Source of the DNA: Actinokineospora pegani
GTDB taxonomy: Bacteria > Actinomycetota > Actinomycetes > Mycobacteriales > Pseudonocardiaceae
Direction: 5' to 3'
Length of the DNA stretch: 64,000 nt
Assembly (NCBI RefSeq): GCF_009745975.1
Contig: NZ_WHOL01000117.1
Coordinates: 62,001 to 126,000 of the forward strand
The notes beneath the pieces are model-generated. The model had not been told where the DNA came from. It ran no database searches and saw only the letters and a program-made list of their open reading frames with translations. A program made the position numbers and the translations under genes. Below are positions 26,595 through 35,309 of this stretch, piece after piece (positions within the stretch are counted from its first letter, which is position 1; every line of letters starts with the position of its first letter).

Positions 26595-28024
26595 TGCGCG
26601 GCAGGCGGTTCGGGGCGGTGGTCGCCGCCGCGCTCATCGCGGTCTCCCTGCCCCCGGCCCCGGCCGCGGCGCAGTCGCAGCCCACGCCGTCGGGCGAGCA
26701 GGAGCCGGACTCGATGGCCACACCGCCGCCGCTGGAGCCGAACTACCCGGTGCCCACCGGCACCGCGCCGGACATCCCCTACGAGCGCAAGGTCGCCTGC
26801 ATCACCGCCGCCCCGGGCAAGCAGACGGACCTCAAGAACAAGCCGTGGGGCCAACTGGAGATGCAGTTCGACGAGCTGCACACCTTCAGCCGCGGCGAGG
26901 GCGTGCTGGTCGGCGTGATCGACACCGGCGTCAACCCGCACAACTGGCTCAACGCCCGCGGCGGCGGCGACTTCGTCAGGACCGACGAGCGCAACGGGAT
27001 GCTCGACTGCGACGGCCACGGCACCGAGGTCGCGGGCATCATCGCGGCCAACCCGCCCAAGGACAGCGGGATCGGGTTCATCGGCATCGCCCCCGGCGCG
27101 GAGATCCTGTCGATCCGCCAGTCCAGCGCGAACTACAGCGGGCAGCGGCAACAGCCGAACGGCCAGACGCAGGAGGAGCCCGCGGGCACCCTGGACACCC
27201 TCGCCCAAGCGGTCGTCTCAGCCGCCGAGCAGGGCGCCAAGGTCATCAACATGTCGGTCGACAACTGCAGGCCGGTCACGGGCGGGCCGATCAGGCCCGC
27301 GGAGAAGAACCTGCAGTCGGCACTGCGCTACGCCTTCGAGCAGAAGGACGTGGTGCTGGTCGCCTCGGCGGGCAACAACGGCGAGGACTGCTCGGCCGGG
27401 GTCAACACCGGCAACCCCGAGCGCCCGTCCCACCTGGTCATGCCCCCCTGGTTCTCGGAGTACGTCATCTCGGTGGCCGCCGTCAGGGACAACGGCGACC
27501 CGGCCGAGTTCTCCATCCCCGGCCCCTGGGTGACCGTCGCCGCCCCCGGCACCGAGATCATCTCGCTGGACCCCACCGACCCGAACGGGCTGGTGAACCA
27601 GCAGTTCCTCCCCGGCCAGCAGCAGGCCCAGCAGATCCAGGGCACCAGCTTCGCCGCCCCGTACGTGGCGGGCCTGGCGGCGCTGATCCGGTCCTACCAC
27701 AAAGGACTCGACGCCAGGGCGGTCGTGGACCGCATCACCAGCACCGCCCTGCACCCCGCCGCCCCCGGCGGCCGGGACAACCGGATCGGCTACGGGATGA
27801 TCAACCCGATGGCCGCGCTGACGGCGACGATCCCGAGCGAACTGGGCATCAAGGCGGACGAGAACCTGAACGTGAAGGCCGTGCTGCCGCCGCCGAACAA
27901 CAAGAACTGGGCGCCCACGCAGGTGGCGATCATCGGGTCGGCCGGGGCTGTGGTGCTGTTGCTGTTGACGTTGTTCGTCGTGCACACGGTGCGGCGCAAC
28001 CGGCGTGGAAGCGAAGCGGTCTGA
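26594..28024 (+). CDS. mycP: Mycosin, T7SS subtilisin-like serine protease
   Basis: MycP is the membrane-anchored protease that stabilises the ESX complex on its periplasmic side. The 476-residue protein has a Sec signal peptide (1-~26, AAAQ cleavage region), the catalytic triad Asp110 (VIDTG), His142 (DGHGTEV) and Ser352 (GTSFAAP), the oxyanion Asn in SAGNNGE, and a C-terminal transmembrane helix (about 445-467) followed by RRNRRGSEAV facing the cytoplasm. Cysteines such as CITAA and LDCDG fit known mycosin disulfides. It overlaps eccD and ends at a hairpin before a convergent gene. Confidence 0.96.
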   Translation: MRGRRFGAVVAAALIAVSLPPAPAAAQSQPTPSGEQEPDSMATPPPLEPNYPVPTGTAPDIPYERKVACITAAPGKQTDLKNKPWGQLEMQFDELHTFSRGEGVLVGVIDTGVNPHNWLNARGGGDFVRTDERNGMLDCDGHGTEVAGIIAANPPKDSGIGFIGIAPGAEILSIRQSSANYSGQRQQPNGQTQEEPAGTLDTLAQAVVSAAEQGAKVINMSVDNCRPVTGGPIRPAEKNLQSALRYAFEQKDVVLVASAGNNGEDCSAGVNTGNPERPSHLVMPPWFSEYVISVAAVRDNGDPAEFSIPGPWVTVAAPGTEIISLDPTDPNGLVNQQFLPGQQQAQQIQGTSFAAPYVAGLAALIRSYHKGLDARAVVDRITSTALHPAAPGGRDNRIGYGMINPMAALTATIPSELGIKADENLNVKAVLPPPNNKNWAPTQVAIIGSAGAVVLLLLTLFVVHTVRRNRRGSEAV

Positions 28025-28031
28025 AGCGCCG

Positions 28032-28052
28032 GGGGGTGGCGAGAACACCCCC
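28032..28052. terminator. Small hairpin between convergent mycP and the 432-residue gene
   Basis: GGGGGTG (28032-28038) pairs with CACCCCC (28046-28052) in the 47-base gap between two stop codons. It could serve both strands but lacks a clear U-tract. Confidence 0.5.
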
Positions 28053-28071
28053 GAGCCCCACCTGGCCTGCT

Positions 28072-29370
28072 TCAGTCGTCACCGATCACTGAAGGGCTGG
28101 CCTTGGCGGGCTTGCCGAAGATGTCCTCCGGGTTGCCGGAGACCTTCGTACGAGCCTTGTGCTCGTTGCCGCCCGCCCCCTGGGCCCCGCCCATCATCCC
28201 GCCCATGGGCATCCCACCCATCATCCCCCGCCCACCCGCGCCACCAGCGGCGGCGGCAGGCGCGGCGCCGCCTGTCGGCAAGCCACCGCCCTTGGTGGGC
28301 GGCGCTTCGCCCACGCCGGTGGTGGCCCCGGTGCTCATGGGCGCTGCCGCCGCGCCCGACCCCGCGCTGCCACCAAGGCCGGCGCCACCGCCACCGAAAC
28401 CGCCGCCACCCGCACCCGCGCCACCACCGGGGGAGTCCAAGGCCGCAGGCGAGACACCGGTGTCGAGGTCGGCCCCGGAACCCCCCGGGACGGCGACGCC
28501 GGAGACCTCGGGAGCGGACAACGACCAGTTGTCCTCGGGGAAGGCGTGCGCCATGGTGATCTTGTCGAAGACCTGGGAGCCGTCGACGCCCTCGCACATG
28601 CGGACGAAGGCGTCGAGGACCTGGCGGGTGGCCTCGAACAGCTCGCGGGTGGGGCGGCGCATCTGCTCGAGGTACTGGCGGGTGCGCTCCTCCCCCTGCA
28701 CGGCGCCGGACATGGCCTGCGCGGCGACCTCGGCCATCTCCACCATCACCGTGGCCAACTCGTCGACGATCCGGCGCAGGCCGTCCGCGGTGACGTCGAG
28801 GACCTCGCCCATGGTGATCATGGCGTCGGCCATGTCGTGGCCCGCGAGGCCGATCCGGTTCATGTACTCGATGAACGACTCGGCGTCCGCGCCCTGCCAG
28901 GCGGCGTCGAGGCCGCCGAGGGGCTGGGTGAGGTACTGCGTGACGACCTCGGCGACCGCGCCGACCGAGCGCCAGCGGTCGGCCTCGGCGTGCAGGTCGC
29001 TCCACCGGCCGACGACCGGGGAGAAGTACTCCTGCACCGGGTCGGGGATGCCCAGCTCGGCGGCGAGCTTGCTGAGCAGGTCCAGGTGGGCCGAGATGCG
29101 CGACTGGATCTGCGCGCCGTCCGGACCGCCCTGGGCCTGGCTCGGCCGCGGGCTCGGCACGGGCACGCCGTTGACGGCCGCGGCCAGCTCGGCGACCGCC
29201 CGTTCGGCGGCGGCCAACGGGTCCGCGACCGCGGGGCGGGCGTCGACGCGGGCCAGGGCGGTCGCGTCGCCGTCGAGCGCGGAGGCGATCCCCCCGGTCG
29301 GCCAGCCGTCGAGGGAGCCGCTGATGCGGGACAGGCCCGCCTCGCCGTCGGCGGGCTCTCGCGTGCGCAT
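28072..29370 (-). CDS. Gly-rich WXG-like T7SS substrate candidate C
   Basis: The 432-residue protein has a helical N-terminal region of ~290 residues with the WXG-type turn AAWQGADAESF near 158, then a Gly/Ala/Ser-rich segment and, near the C-terminus, GMMGGMPMGGMMGG followed by a hydrophilic tail with EDIFGKPAK. It lacks the ~42-residue modules of the two larger proteins but shares the Gly/Met patch and tail style. The upstream 104-residue gene ends only 11 bases before the ATG at 29370, so the two are a coupled pair like the two larger cassettes. No signal peptide is present; export through ESX-4 is inferred. Confidence 0.8.
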   Translation of the reverse strand: MRTREPADGEAGLSRISGSLDGWPTGGIASALDGDATALARVDARPAVADPLAAAERAVAELAAAVNGVPVPSPRPSQAQGGPDGAQIQSRISAHLDLLSKLAAELGIPDPVQEYFSPVVGRWSDLHAEADRWRSVGAVAEVVTQYLTQPLGGLDAAWQGADAESFIEYMNRIGLAGHDMADAMITMGEVLDVTADGLRRIVDELATVMVEMAEVAAQAMSGAVQGEERTRQYLEQMRRPTRELFEATRQVLDAFVRMCEGVDGSQVFDKITMAHAFPEDNWSLSAPEVSGVAVPGGSGADLDTGVSPAALDSPGGGAGAGGGGFGGGGAGLGGSAGSGAAAAPMSTGATTGVGEAPPTKGGGLPTGGAAPAAAAGGAGGRGMMGGMPMGGMMGGAQGAGGNEHKARTKVSGNPEDIFGKPAKASPSVIGDD

Positions 29371-29381
29371 GGTCGCCCCTC

Positions 29382-29696
29382 TCAGGCCTGGCCGCTGCGG
29401 TTGATGGAGGCGACGCCGTCGTCGTCGGAGCTCTGGTACTGCTTCGCGACCCCGTCCAGGCCGGTCGCCGCCGACTGCAACGCCTCGACGCCGCGGGTCA
29501 ACTGGGCGCGCAGCACCTCGGCCGCGCGCAGGTACGACTCGGACACGCGAACGGTCTTGCCGAGGCTGCCGAAGGAGTCCGCCGTCAGCGGCGCGGTCCG
29601 CATGACCTGGCCGCCCTCGGCCAGGACCTCGGCCGCGTCGTGCACGTTGGACGCGTACTGACCGACCCAGGCCGGGTCGACCCTGATCGTGGCCAC
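29382..29696 (-). CDS. Small EspC/WXG100-like T7SS protein
   Basis: The 104-residue helical protein begins VATIRVDPAWVGQYASNVH and ends with YQSSDDDG, a YxxxD match, then SINRSGQA. The GTG at 29696 is chosen because AGGAGG lies eight bases upstream; longer in-frame versions have no ribosome site. It precedes the 432-residue substrate candidate and follows eccB, so eccB and this pair may be transcribed together. EspC-like (DUF2580) membership is suggested by length and pattern only. Confidence 0.78.
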   Translation of the reverse strand: MATIRVDPAWVGQYASNVHDAAEVLAEGGQVMRTAPLTADSFGSLGKTVRVSESYLRAAEVLRAQLTRGVEALQSAATGLDGVAKQYQSSDDDGVASINRSGQA

Positions 29697-29775
29697 CGGC
29701 CGCACCTCCTCGCTCACACGGGCGTCGTCACCGGTGTGACGGTAGTCGGGATCGGCCGGTTCCCGGGACCGCCGA

Positions 29776-31401
29776 TCAGCCCCCGCCACCCGGGGCGGCG
29801 TTGGCCCCGCTCGGCGACGGGAACTCGCCCGGCTCGACCGGCACCGAGTCGTAGGTCTGCAGGACGTCGCTGGTGTTGAGCTGGGCGCCGTTGGGCAGCA
29901 ACTGCATGATCGCGTCCGGAGCGGGCAACTGGTTGGCCAGACCGAGTGTGGCGGCGGTGCGGGCGTCCTGGACGCCGTACTTCACCCCGCGGTCGGAGAC
30001 CAGGTAGATCGGACCCGTTTGGAAGTTCTGCGGATTGGTCGAGCCGCGCACGACGGCCGCCTTGCCCGCGGGCATCACGAAGGACTCGATGCGGACGCCG
30101 GACGAGCCGGTGGTGCTGATCTTGACCGGTCGCGGCGCGGGCTTGCCCTCCTCCTTCGGCGGCATCGGCAGCGTGGTGCCCACGTGCACCTTGGTCTGCT
30201 GGTCGGCGGTCTCACCCGAGCCGACCAGGCCCCAGCCCAGGCAGGCGACCGGGAGGTTCTCCGGGGTGAGCACCTCGACCAGGTCCTCGGGGAAGCTGCT
30301 GTCGTCGATGACGTCGAGGTTGCGGTTGGCGGGGAGCTGCTCCGGCGGGATGCGCTCGATCTCGGCCTGCTTGCCGCCCGCCCAGCGGATCAGGTCGGCG
30401 GTGCTGCGCTTCACCTGCTGGGCGCCGCCGTCGAGGATCGCGAAGTAGTCGTAGCCCGTCCCCGCGCGCTGGACCTCCACGACGTCGCCCACGACGAAGC
30501 CGTTCTCGACGGACTTTCCCCGGTTCGGGATGTCAGGCGCGGCGAGCGGGGAGACAGCGGGGATGGCGTTGAGCAGGCCGGGGGTGATCTGGCGGCTCAG
30601 GCCGTCGCCGTCGATCTTCAACGCCGACTTGGTGCTGCCGTTGGTCATGTCGACCTCGGCCCGGACCGTGTTGGCGTTGGGCAGGTTGGCCGTGGTCGGG
30701 GTGCGGTAGACGAGGTAGGTCTTCTTCGACTCCGGCTCGGTGACCAGCAGCCCCTCGTTGCGCGCCAGCTCGCGGCCGAGGTCGGGGACGCCGCCGAGGA
30801 CGGTCGTCTCGATCTCGTTCTCCGAGGCCGGGTTGTTCAGCGACGGGTCGAGCTTGTAGGTGTCGCACACCGCCCAGTTCGCGCCGATCCGCTCGCCCTC
30901 GCCCCCGGGGAGGAACTGCGGGCCGTCCTGGATGCCGGTCAGCCGGTCGCGGGGGACGCCGACGAGCTTGCTGTCGTCGACGATCTCCGTGCCCTGGACC
31001 GCGGTGGTGGCGCCGCCCGCGTCGGTGTTGCTGCCGGGACCGCTCTGGCCGCCGCTGGAGCGGGCGAGCATCAGCAGCCGCGCCGAGGCGAGGTTGAACG
31101 TCGGGACGAGCACCTCACCCTGGGGCGTGTCCTTCCAGTAGACGTAGACCGCACCCGATGGCTTGCCGATAATGATGCTGTCCTGGTCCGGCAGCTTGCC
31201 CGAGGGCGACAGCAGCCCCCAGACCAGGAAGCCGATGCACGCGATCGCCGCCAGGCAGGCGCCCACGATCGTCGCCCTGGAGTGGGTGCGCATCGGGTCG
31301 TGGAGCATCACCGCGTCCTTGCGCACCAGTGCCGACTGCATTCGGCGCAGCACGAAGCGGTATGCCTGGACCTGAGACTTCGTCGTTGGTGTTGATGGCA
31401 T
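29776..31401 (-). CDS. eccB: T7SS membrane protein EccB
   Basis: EccB is the single-pass core component whose large periplasmic part forms the dimerising face of the ESX complex. The 541-residue protein starts [16 protein letters not shown], the typical EccB cytosolic opening with [13 protein letters not shown], has one transmembrane helix at about 43-65, and then a periplasmic domain with repeats including [17 protein letters not shown] and SDRGVKYGV. One Cys pair ([16 protein letters not shown]) fits the conserved disulfide. The ATG at 31401 matches the family start. It diverges from eccE across 145 bases. Confidence 0.95.
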   Translation of the reverse strand: MPSTPTTKSQVQAYRFVLRRMQSALVRKDAVMLHDPMRTHSRATIVGACLAAIACIGFLVWGLLSPSGKLPDQDSIIIGKPSGAVYVYWKDTPQGEVLVPTFNLASARLLMLARSSGGQSGPGSNTDAGGATTAVQGTEIVDDSKLVGVPRDRLTGIQDGPQFLPGGEGERIGANWAVCDTYKLDPSLNNPASENEIETTVLGGVPDLGRELARNEGLLVTEPESKKTYLVYRTPTTANLPNANTVRAEVDMTNGSTKSALKIDGDGLSRQITPGLLNAIPAVSPLAAPDIPNRGKSVENGFVVGDVVEVQRAGTGYDYFAILDGGAQQVKRSTADLIRWAGGKQAEIERIPPEQLPANRNLDVIDDSSFPEDLVEVLTPENLPVACLGWGLVGSGETADQQTKVHVGTTLPMPPKEEGKPAPRPVKISTTGSSGVRIESFVMPAGKAAVVRGSTNPQNFQTGPIYLVSDRGVKYGVQDARTAATLGLANQLPAPDAIMQLLPNGAQLNTSDVLQTYDSVPVEPGEFPSPSGANAAPGGGG

Positions 31402-31485
31402 TCTCGGCCTGCTGCTCTCCCCGTCGCGGTACCGTTCCGCAGGATAGACCCATGGCCTCGGCCGTACGCGGCTCTTGCGCCAACC

Positions 31486-31494
31486 TGTGGACAA
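31486..31494 (-). promoter_or_regulatory. DnaA-box consensus between eccB and eccE
   Basis: TGTGGACAA on the plus strand (TTGTCCACA on the minus) lies in the 145-base divergent promoter region, 52 bases before the eccE ATG. It repeats the arrangement seen between eccC and eccD. Function is unproven. Confidence 0.35.
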
Positions 31495-31546
31495 ACCCCG
31501 GGTTCGCGCAGGCCAGCAAGCTTCGCGAGGGGAAGAGACCGATCGG

Positions 31547-33181
31547 ATGACCGTGGCGACCACTCCGCCGGGACACGGCAGGACCCCACCTGGACCACCG
31601 CAGCGGCCGGGCGGACCCGGCGGGCCGGGCAGACCTGTCGGTCCCGCGGGCCCGGGTGGTCCGGGTGGGCCCAGCGGCAGGCCCGGTGGTCCGCCAGGAC
31701 CCGGTGGCCCCGGCAGGCCCGGTCCCGGACCCGGCGGGCCTGGTGGGCCGAGCGGCCCTGGCGGGCCCGGTGGACCCGGTGGGCCGAGCAGCCCTGGCGG
31801 GCCCGGTGGACCCGGTGGGCCGAGCGGCCCTGGTGGGCCCGGTGGGCCCGGTGGCAAGGGGCCGAACGGTCCTGGGGGCCCCGGCGGGCCGTCCGGCGAC
31901 GGCGGGCGCCCGGGCGGGACGCCCGAGGCCCCGAAGGCGCGGGTCTCGGCGCGCAGGCGCACGCGCGGGGCGAGCCTGGGCTCGCTGCCGGTGCTGAACC
32001 TGGTGGTGCTCGAGGTCGGCGTCGCGATCGGGCTCGTGCTGCTGGCGGTCGACCTCGACCTGGTCTACGTCGCCATCGGCGTGGTGGTCGTGGCGCTGGT
32101 GCTGGCGTTCCTGCGGTGGCGCGGGCGCTGGTTCACCCAGTGGATCGGGCTGACCACGCGCTACACGTTCCGCTCGCACGCGCGGCAGACGAAGCTCACC
32201 GAGAACACCGCGACGATGGAGGAGCAGCTCGCCGCCGACGACGGCCCGTCGGTGACCGGGCCGGACGACGCCAGGGTGGCGCTGCTGCGGCTGGCGGTGC
32301 CGGACCTCGTCGTCGCGCACAGCCAGGACCACGAGCGCAAGCCGGTCGGCCTGGCCTGGCACGAGGGCACCTGGACCGCGGTCCTGCTGGTCGACCCGGC
32401 CCCGGCGCTGGTGAGCGCGGTCGGGCAGACCCCGAGCCTGCCGCTGGGCGCGCTGGCGCCCTGCCTGGAGGACCGGGGCGTGGTGCTCGACGCCATCCAG
32501 GTCATCTGGCACTGCTACCCGGGCAGCGTGGCGCTGCCGCCGAACTCCCCCGCCCTCGGCTCGTACCTGGAGGTGCTCGGCCCGCTGCCCGCGGCCGCCC
32601 GGCGCACGACCTGGGTCGCGGTCCGGCTCGACCCCCGCCGCTGCCCCGCCGCGGTCCGCGAGCGCGGCGGCGGCGTCGTCGGCGCGCACCGGGCGCTGAT
32701 CGGCGCGCTGTCGCGCGTGCGCAACGCGCTGGAGTCGCGCGGGGTGCCCACCCGGCCGCTGGACCCGGACGAGCTGCTGCGCGCCGGGATCTCCTCGGCC
32801 GAGCTGACCGGGGTCGCGGGCTCCAAGACCCAGGTGAGCCTGCGCGAGCGGTGGACCGGGGTGACCGCGGCGGGCATCGGCCACGCCAGCTACGCCATCA
32901 CCGGCTGGCCGCAGGGCAAGCAGGCCACGAGCCTCAACGCGCTGCTGGGCGTGCGCGCGCTGTCGGCGACGGTGGCGATGTCGATCTCCCCCGGCTCCGA
33001 CGAGGGCCAGGTCGGCCTGCGCGGGCTGGTGCGGGTCAGCGCCCGCAACCCCGACGAGCTCGCGCTCGCCGACGACCGGTTGACCAGCATCTCGAACCGA
33101 ATCGGGATCACCCTCACCCCGCTGCGCGGCCTGCAGGTGGCCGGGTTGGCGGCGACGCTTCCGCTGGGAGGACGGGCATGA
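31547..33181 (+). CDS. eccE: T7SS protein EccE with collagen-like N-terminal extension
   Basis: EccE sits at the periphery of the ESX membrane complex. The 544-residue protein has two adjacent membrane helices (about 145-190; [17 protein letters not shown] and [14 protein letters not shown]) and a cytosolic domain with the family-like [12 protein letters not shown] segment near 445. Residues ~23-125 are a Gly-Pro-Gly-Gly repeat tract, unusual for EccE, partly coded by a 36-base tandem repeat. The ATG at 31547 follows GAGGGGAAGAG. EccE is absent from M. tuberculosis ESX-4 but present in the ESX-4 of some other actinobacteria. Its stop overlaps the next ATG as ATGA. Confidence 0.88.
   Translation: MTVATTPPGHGRTPPGPPQRPGGPGGPGRPVGPAGPGGPGGPSGRPGGPPGPGGPGRPGPGPGGPGGPSGPGGPGGPGGPSSPGGPGGPGGPSGPGGPGGPGGKGPNGPGGPGGPSGDGGRPGGTPEAPKARVSARRRTRGASLGSLPVLNLVVLEVGVAIGLVLLAVDLDLVYVAIGVVVVALVLAFLRWRGRWFTQWIGLTTRYTFRSHARQTKLTENTATMEEQLAADDGPSVTGPDDARVALLRLAVPDLVVAHSQDHERKPVGLAWHEGTWTAVLLVDPAPALVSAVGQTPSLPLGALAPCLEDRGVVLDAIQVIWHCYPGSVALPPNSPALGSYLEVLGPLPAAARRTTWVAVRLDPRRCPAAVRERGGGVVGAHRALIGALSRVRNALESRGVPTRPLDPDELLRAGISSAELTGVAGSKTQVSLRERWTGVTAAGIGHASYAITGWPQGKQATSLNALLGVRALSATVAMSISPGSDEGQVGLRGLVRVSARNPDELALADDRLTSISNRIGITLTPLRGLQVAGLAATLPLGGRA
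31742..31849 (+). repeat. 36-bp coding minisatellite (three units) in eccE
   Basis: Three consecutive 36-base units (31742-31777, 31778-31813, 31814-31849), each starting GGTGGGCCGAGC, encode a 12-residue Gly/Pro/Ser block. Units one and two differ at one position. Copy-number change would preserve the frame. Confidence 0.85.
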
Positions 33182-33894
33182 GCGGGTCGAGCAGGCTGCT
33201 GGACACCACGGGCAGCGCGGCGAGCATCGCCCCGGAGTTCCTGGTGACCCCGGACATGCTGGACGCGGTGAGCCCCTCGGGCGACCGCGGCGGCATGGTG
33301 CTGGGCTCCGGGATGCAGGGCGAGCCGTTGACGATCTCCGCGCTGCGGCCGTCGGCGACCAGGATCGTGCTGGTCGGCGGGCTGTACCTGGCGCGGCAGG
33401 TGGCGCTGCGGGCGATGGCGGTCGGCGCGTGGGTGGTCGTGGCCACCGGGCGGCCGGGCGCGTGGCAGATGTTGCAGAAGGCGGCGGGCGAGGGCCAGCA
33501 GCTCGTGCAGATCCGCAGGCTGAGCCCGGTGGAGCTGCCGCGGCCGTCTGAGGACGCTCCGCTGCTGGTGGTGCACGACGGTGGGCCGACGCCGCAGGAG
33601 CTGTTCCCGCCGCGGACGCCGTGGCAGACGACGGTGTACGTGCTGCCCTACATGCACCCGCAGGCCGGGGCCACGGCCAATGCCGCGGATCTGGTGCTGT
33701 TGCAGCGGCTTCCGGTGGGGCAGGCGCAGTTGGCGGCACGCATTTGGCGGCTGCCGCCGCCGATGGTGCAGCAGTTGACCTCGTTGGCTGACGATCAGGT
33801 GGTGGCGTTGGGGCGCAATCTCTGGAAGCCGCTGCGGTTGGTGACCACGGCTAAGGAGCAGCAGATTCTGGGGCCGGTTCGTCGGGGTGATTGA
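33178..33894 (+). CDS. Conserved-context soluble protein downstream of eccE, unknown function
   Basis: The 238-residue product starts [16 protein letters not shown] and has no signal peptide or clear membrane helix. A hydrophobic beta-alpha unit ([21 protein letters not shown]) resembles part of a nucleotide-binding fold, but no P-loop or Walker B is found. It also contains [11 protein letters not shown] and a C-terminal [20 protein letters not shown]. Its ATG overlaps the eccE stop, so it is co-translated and probably acts with the secretion system, perhaps at the cytosolic face. I do not recognise a named family. Confidence 0.75.
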   Translation: MSGSSRLLDTTGSAASIAPEFLVTPDMLDAVSPSGDRGGMVLGSGMQGEPLTISALRPSATRIVLVGGLYLARQVALRAMAVGAWVVVATGRPGAWQMLQKAAGEGQQLVQIRRLSPVELPRPSEDAPLLVVHDGGPTPQELFPPRTPWQTTVYVLPYMHPQAGATANAADLVLLQRLPVGQAQLAARIWRLPPPMVQQLTSLADDQVVALGRNLWKPLRLVTTAKEQQILGPVRRGD

Positions 33895-33926
33895 GCGTGC
33901 CCTGGGGCCCTGTGGGGTGAGATAGG

Positions 33927-33971
33927 GCCTGTCCCTTGGAGCCGCGGAGTGTGTAGCTCCAAGGGACAGGC
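33927..33971. terminator. Strong terminator at the right end of the ESX-4 locus
   Basis: GCCTGTCCCTTGGAGC (33927-33942) pairs perfectly over 16 bp with 33956-33971 around a 13-base loop. It lies 33 bases past the stop of the eccE operon and 50 bases from the stop of the convergent gene at 34021, so it can act on both. Confidence 0.85.
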
Positions 33972-34020
33972 GGCCAGGACTGGGTCGAGGCCCAGGGCTG
34001 ACCGGTCTTTGGGCGGGGTG

Positions 34021-34380
34021 TTAGAGGAGCTCGGCGGTTTTGTGGTTGGTGGGGATGCGGAAGGAGACCACCGTCTTCGTTGTGTCGGTGTGTTTTTCCG
34101 GGTCGGGGATCTGGCGGATGAGCAGCAGGCCGCGTCCGGCGGGCTTGGCGTGTCGTGCCGGGGAGGGGTGGGGGGCTGTGCCCGCTCCTGTGCCTTGCAC
34201 CCGGATGTCCACCCAGCCGTCCACTTCCGACAGCGTCACCTCGACCGGTGCTCCCCCGAGGATGACGGCGTTGACGGTGGCCTTGTGCACCGCGAGCGCC
34301 GCCTGGACTGGGAGCAGGCGGTCGAGGGCGTCTCCGAGCGGCTCGAGGTCGGCGATGCCGGTGAGGCGCAGGCTGAGCAC
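34021..34380 (-). CDS. Degenerate HATPase_c (anti-sigma-kinase-like) protein
   Basis: The 119-residue protein looks like the core of an RsbW-type ATP-binding regulator: a helix with AVHKATVNAVILGG (N-box position), a beta strand IRVQGTGAG where an acidic DxGxG motif is expected, and GRGLLLI as a G2-like loop. The N-box Asn is retained, but the aspartate of the G1 box is replaced by VQG, so ATP binding is doubtful. The GTG at 34380 is the only practical start. It lies between the ESX-4 terminator and truA. It could be an inactive partner-switch protein or a decayed one. Confidence 0.6.
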   Translation of the reverse strand: MLSLRLTGIADLEPLGDALDRLLPVQAALAVHKATVNAVILGGAPVEVTLSEVDGWVDIRVQGTGAGTAPHPSPARHAKPAGRGLLLIRQIPDPEKHTDTTKTVVSFRIPTNHKTAELL

Positions 34381-34458
34381 CGCTAGAGCCTGGCGGTCGG
34401 GGGTGCCTCGACATAACCAGCGGACGGGTGACTCTCCATCATCGAACGAGTGACCCGG

Positions 34459-35244
34459 TCACAGTGTGCGTACTCGCCGCGTGATCGCGGCGCGGCGGGC
34501 CAGGTCGGCGTCGGCGGGGTAGTCCACACCGATCAGTGCCAGGCCGTGCGCGGGGGCCACAGTGACGTGGCTGGGGCGTTCGGTGGCCGTCAGCATGCTC
34601 GCGGGCCAGTCGACGGGCTTGCGGCCCTCCCCCACGGCCAGCAGCGCGCCGACGAGGCTGCGGACCATGGAGTGGCAGAAGGCGTCGGCGCTCACCCTGG
34701 CCTCCAGGACGCCGTCGGGTGCGCGGGTCCAGTCCAGGCGCTGGAGTTCGCGGATGGTCGTGGCGCCCTCGCGGCGCTTGCAGAAGGCGACGAAGTCGTG
34801 CTCGCCCAGCAGCAGGGACGAGGCGGCGTTGAGGGCGTCCAGGGCCAGCGGGCGGGGCCAGGTGACCACGTGGTTGCGGCGCAGTGGGTCGGCGCTCTCC
34901 TGGGCGTCGCAGACCCGGTAGAGGTAGTGGCGGCGCAGTGCGGCGAACCGGGCGTCGAACTCGGGTGGCACGACCCGTGCCGAGGACACCCGGACGTCGG
35001 CGGGCAGGGCGCGGGCAAGCCGGGACACCAGGGGGGGCAGGTCGACCTCGGCCGGGAGGTCGAGGTGGGCCACCTGGCCGGTGGCGTGCACCCCGGCGTC
35101 GGTGCGGCCCGCCACGGTCAAGCGGACGTCGCGGCGCAGCACGAGCGACAGCGTGTCCTCGATGACCCCGCAGACCGTGCGGCGCTGCGGCTGGCGGGCC
35201 CAGCCGGAGAAGTCCGTGCCGTCGTAGGCGATGTCGAGGCGCAC
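34459..35244 (-). CDS. truA: tRNA pseudouridine(38-40) synthase TruA
   Basis: TruA isomerises uridines 38-40 in the tRNA anticodon arm. The 261-residue protein opens with [15 protein letters not shown] and has the catalytic aspartate in GRTDAGVHA (near residue 48), plus RRHYLYRV and [12 protein letters not shown]-type motifs ([12 protein letters not shown]). The GTG at 35244 is fixed by the conserved N-terminus; it lies five bases after a perfect hairpin, leaving no free ribosome site. The gene follows rplQ as in M. tuberculosis. Confidence 0.95.
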   Translation of the reverse strand: MRLDIAYDGTDFSGWARQPQRRTVCGVIEDTLSLVLRRDVRLTVAGRTDAGVHATGQVAHLDLPAEVDLPPLVSRLARALPADVRVSSARVVPPEFDARFAALRRHYLYRVCDAQESADPLRRNHVVTWPRPLALDALNAASSLLLGEHDFVAFCKRREGATTIRELQRLDWTRAPDGVLEARVSADAFCHSMVRSLVGALLAVGEGRKPVDWPASMLTATERPSHVTVAPAHGLALIGVDYPADADLARRAAITRRVRTL

Positions 35245-35248
35245 ACGG

Positions 35249-35285
35249 ACGAGCCCGCCGTCCCCAGCGGGGGCGGCGGGCTCGT
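35249..35285 (-). terminator. 17-bp hairpin between rplQ and the truA start codon
   Basis: The left arm (35249-35265) and right arm (35269-35285) pair over 17 bp with one G-T wobble and a three-base loop. It lies 24 bases past the rplQ stop and only five bases before the truA GTG. It has no U-tract, so it may terminate, attenuate, or simply cover the truA start. Confidence 0.75.
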
Positions 35286-35309
35286 TCGCGTGGTTCTGGG
35301 CGGCCAGGA

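Noticed and set aside
6535-31494. DnaA-box clustering considered as the chromosomal origin
   Set aside because: Sites are spread over 25 kb, and dnaA, dnaN, recF, gyrB, rpmH and an AT-rich region are all absent.
31742-31849. Regularly spaced repeats considered as a CRISPR array
   Set aside because: Units are contiguous without spacers, multiples of three, and in frame within eccE; they encode a Gly-Pro tract.
33895-34020. Possible tRNA or structured RNA in the gap with a long inverted repeat
   Set aside because: The structure is a single perfect 16-bp stem and loop between convergent stop codons, which is a terminator; no cloverleaf or CCA end is seen.
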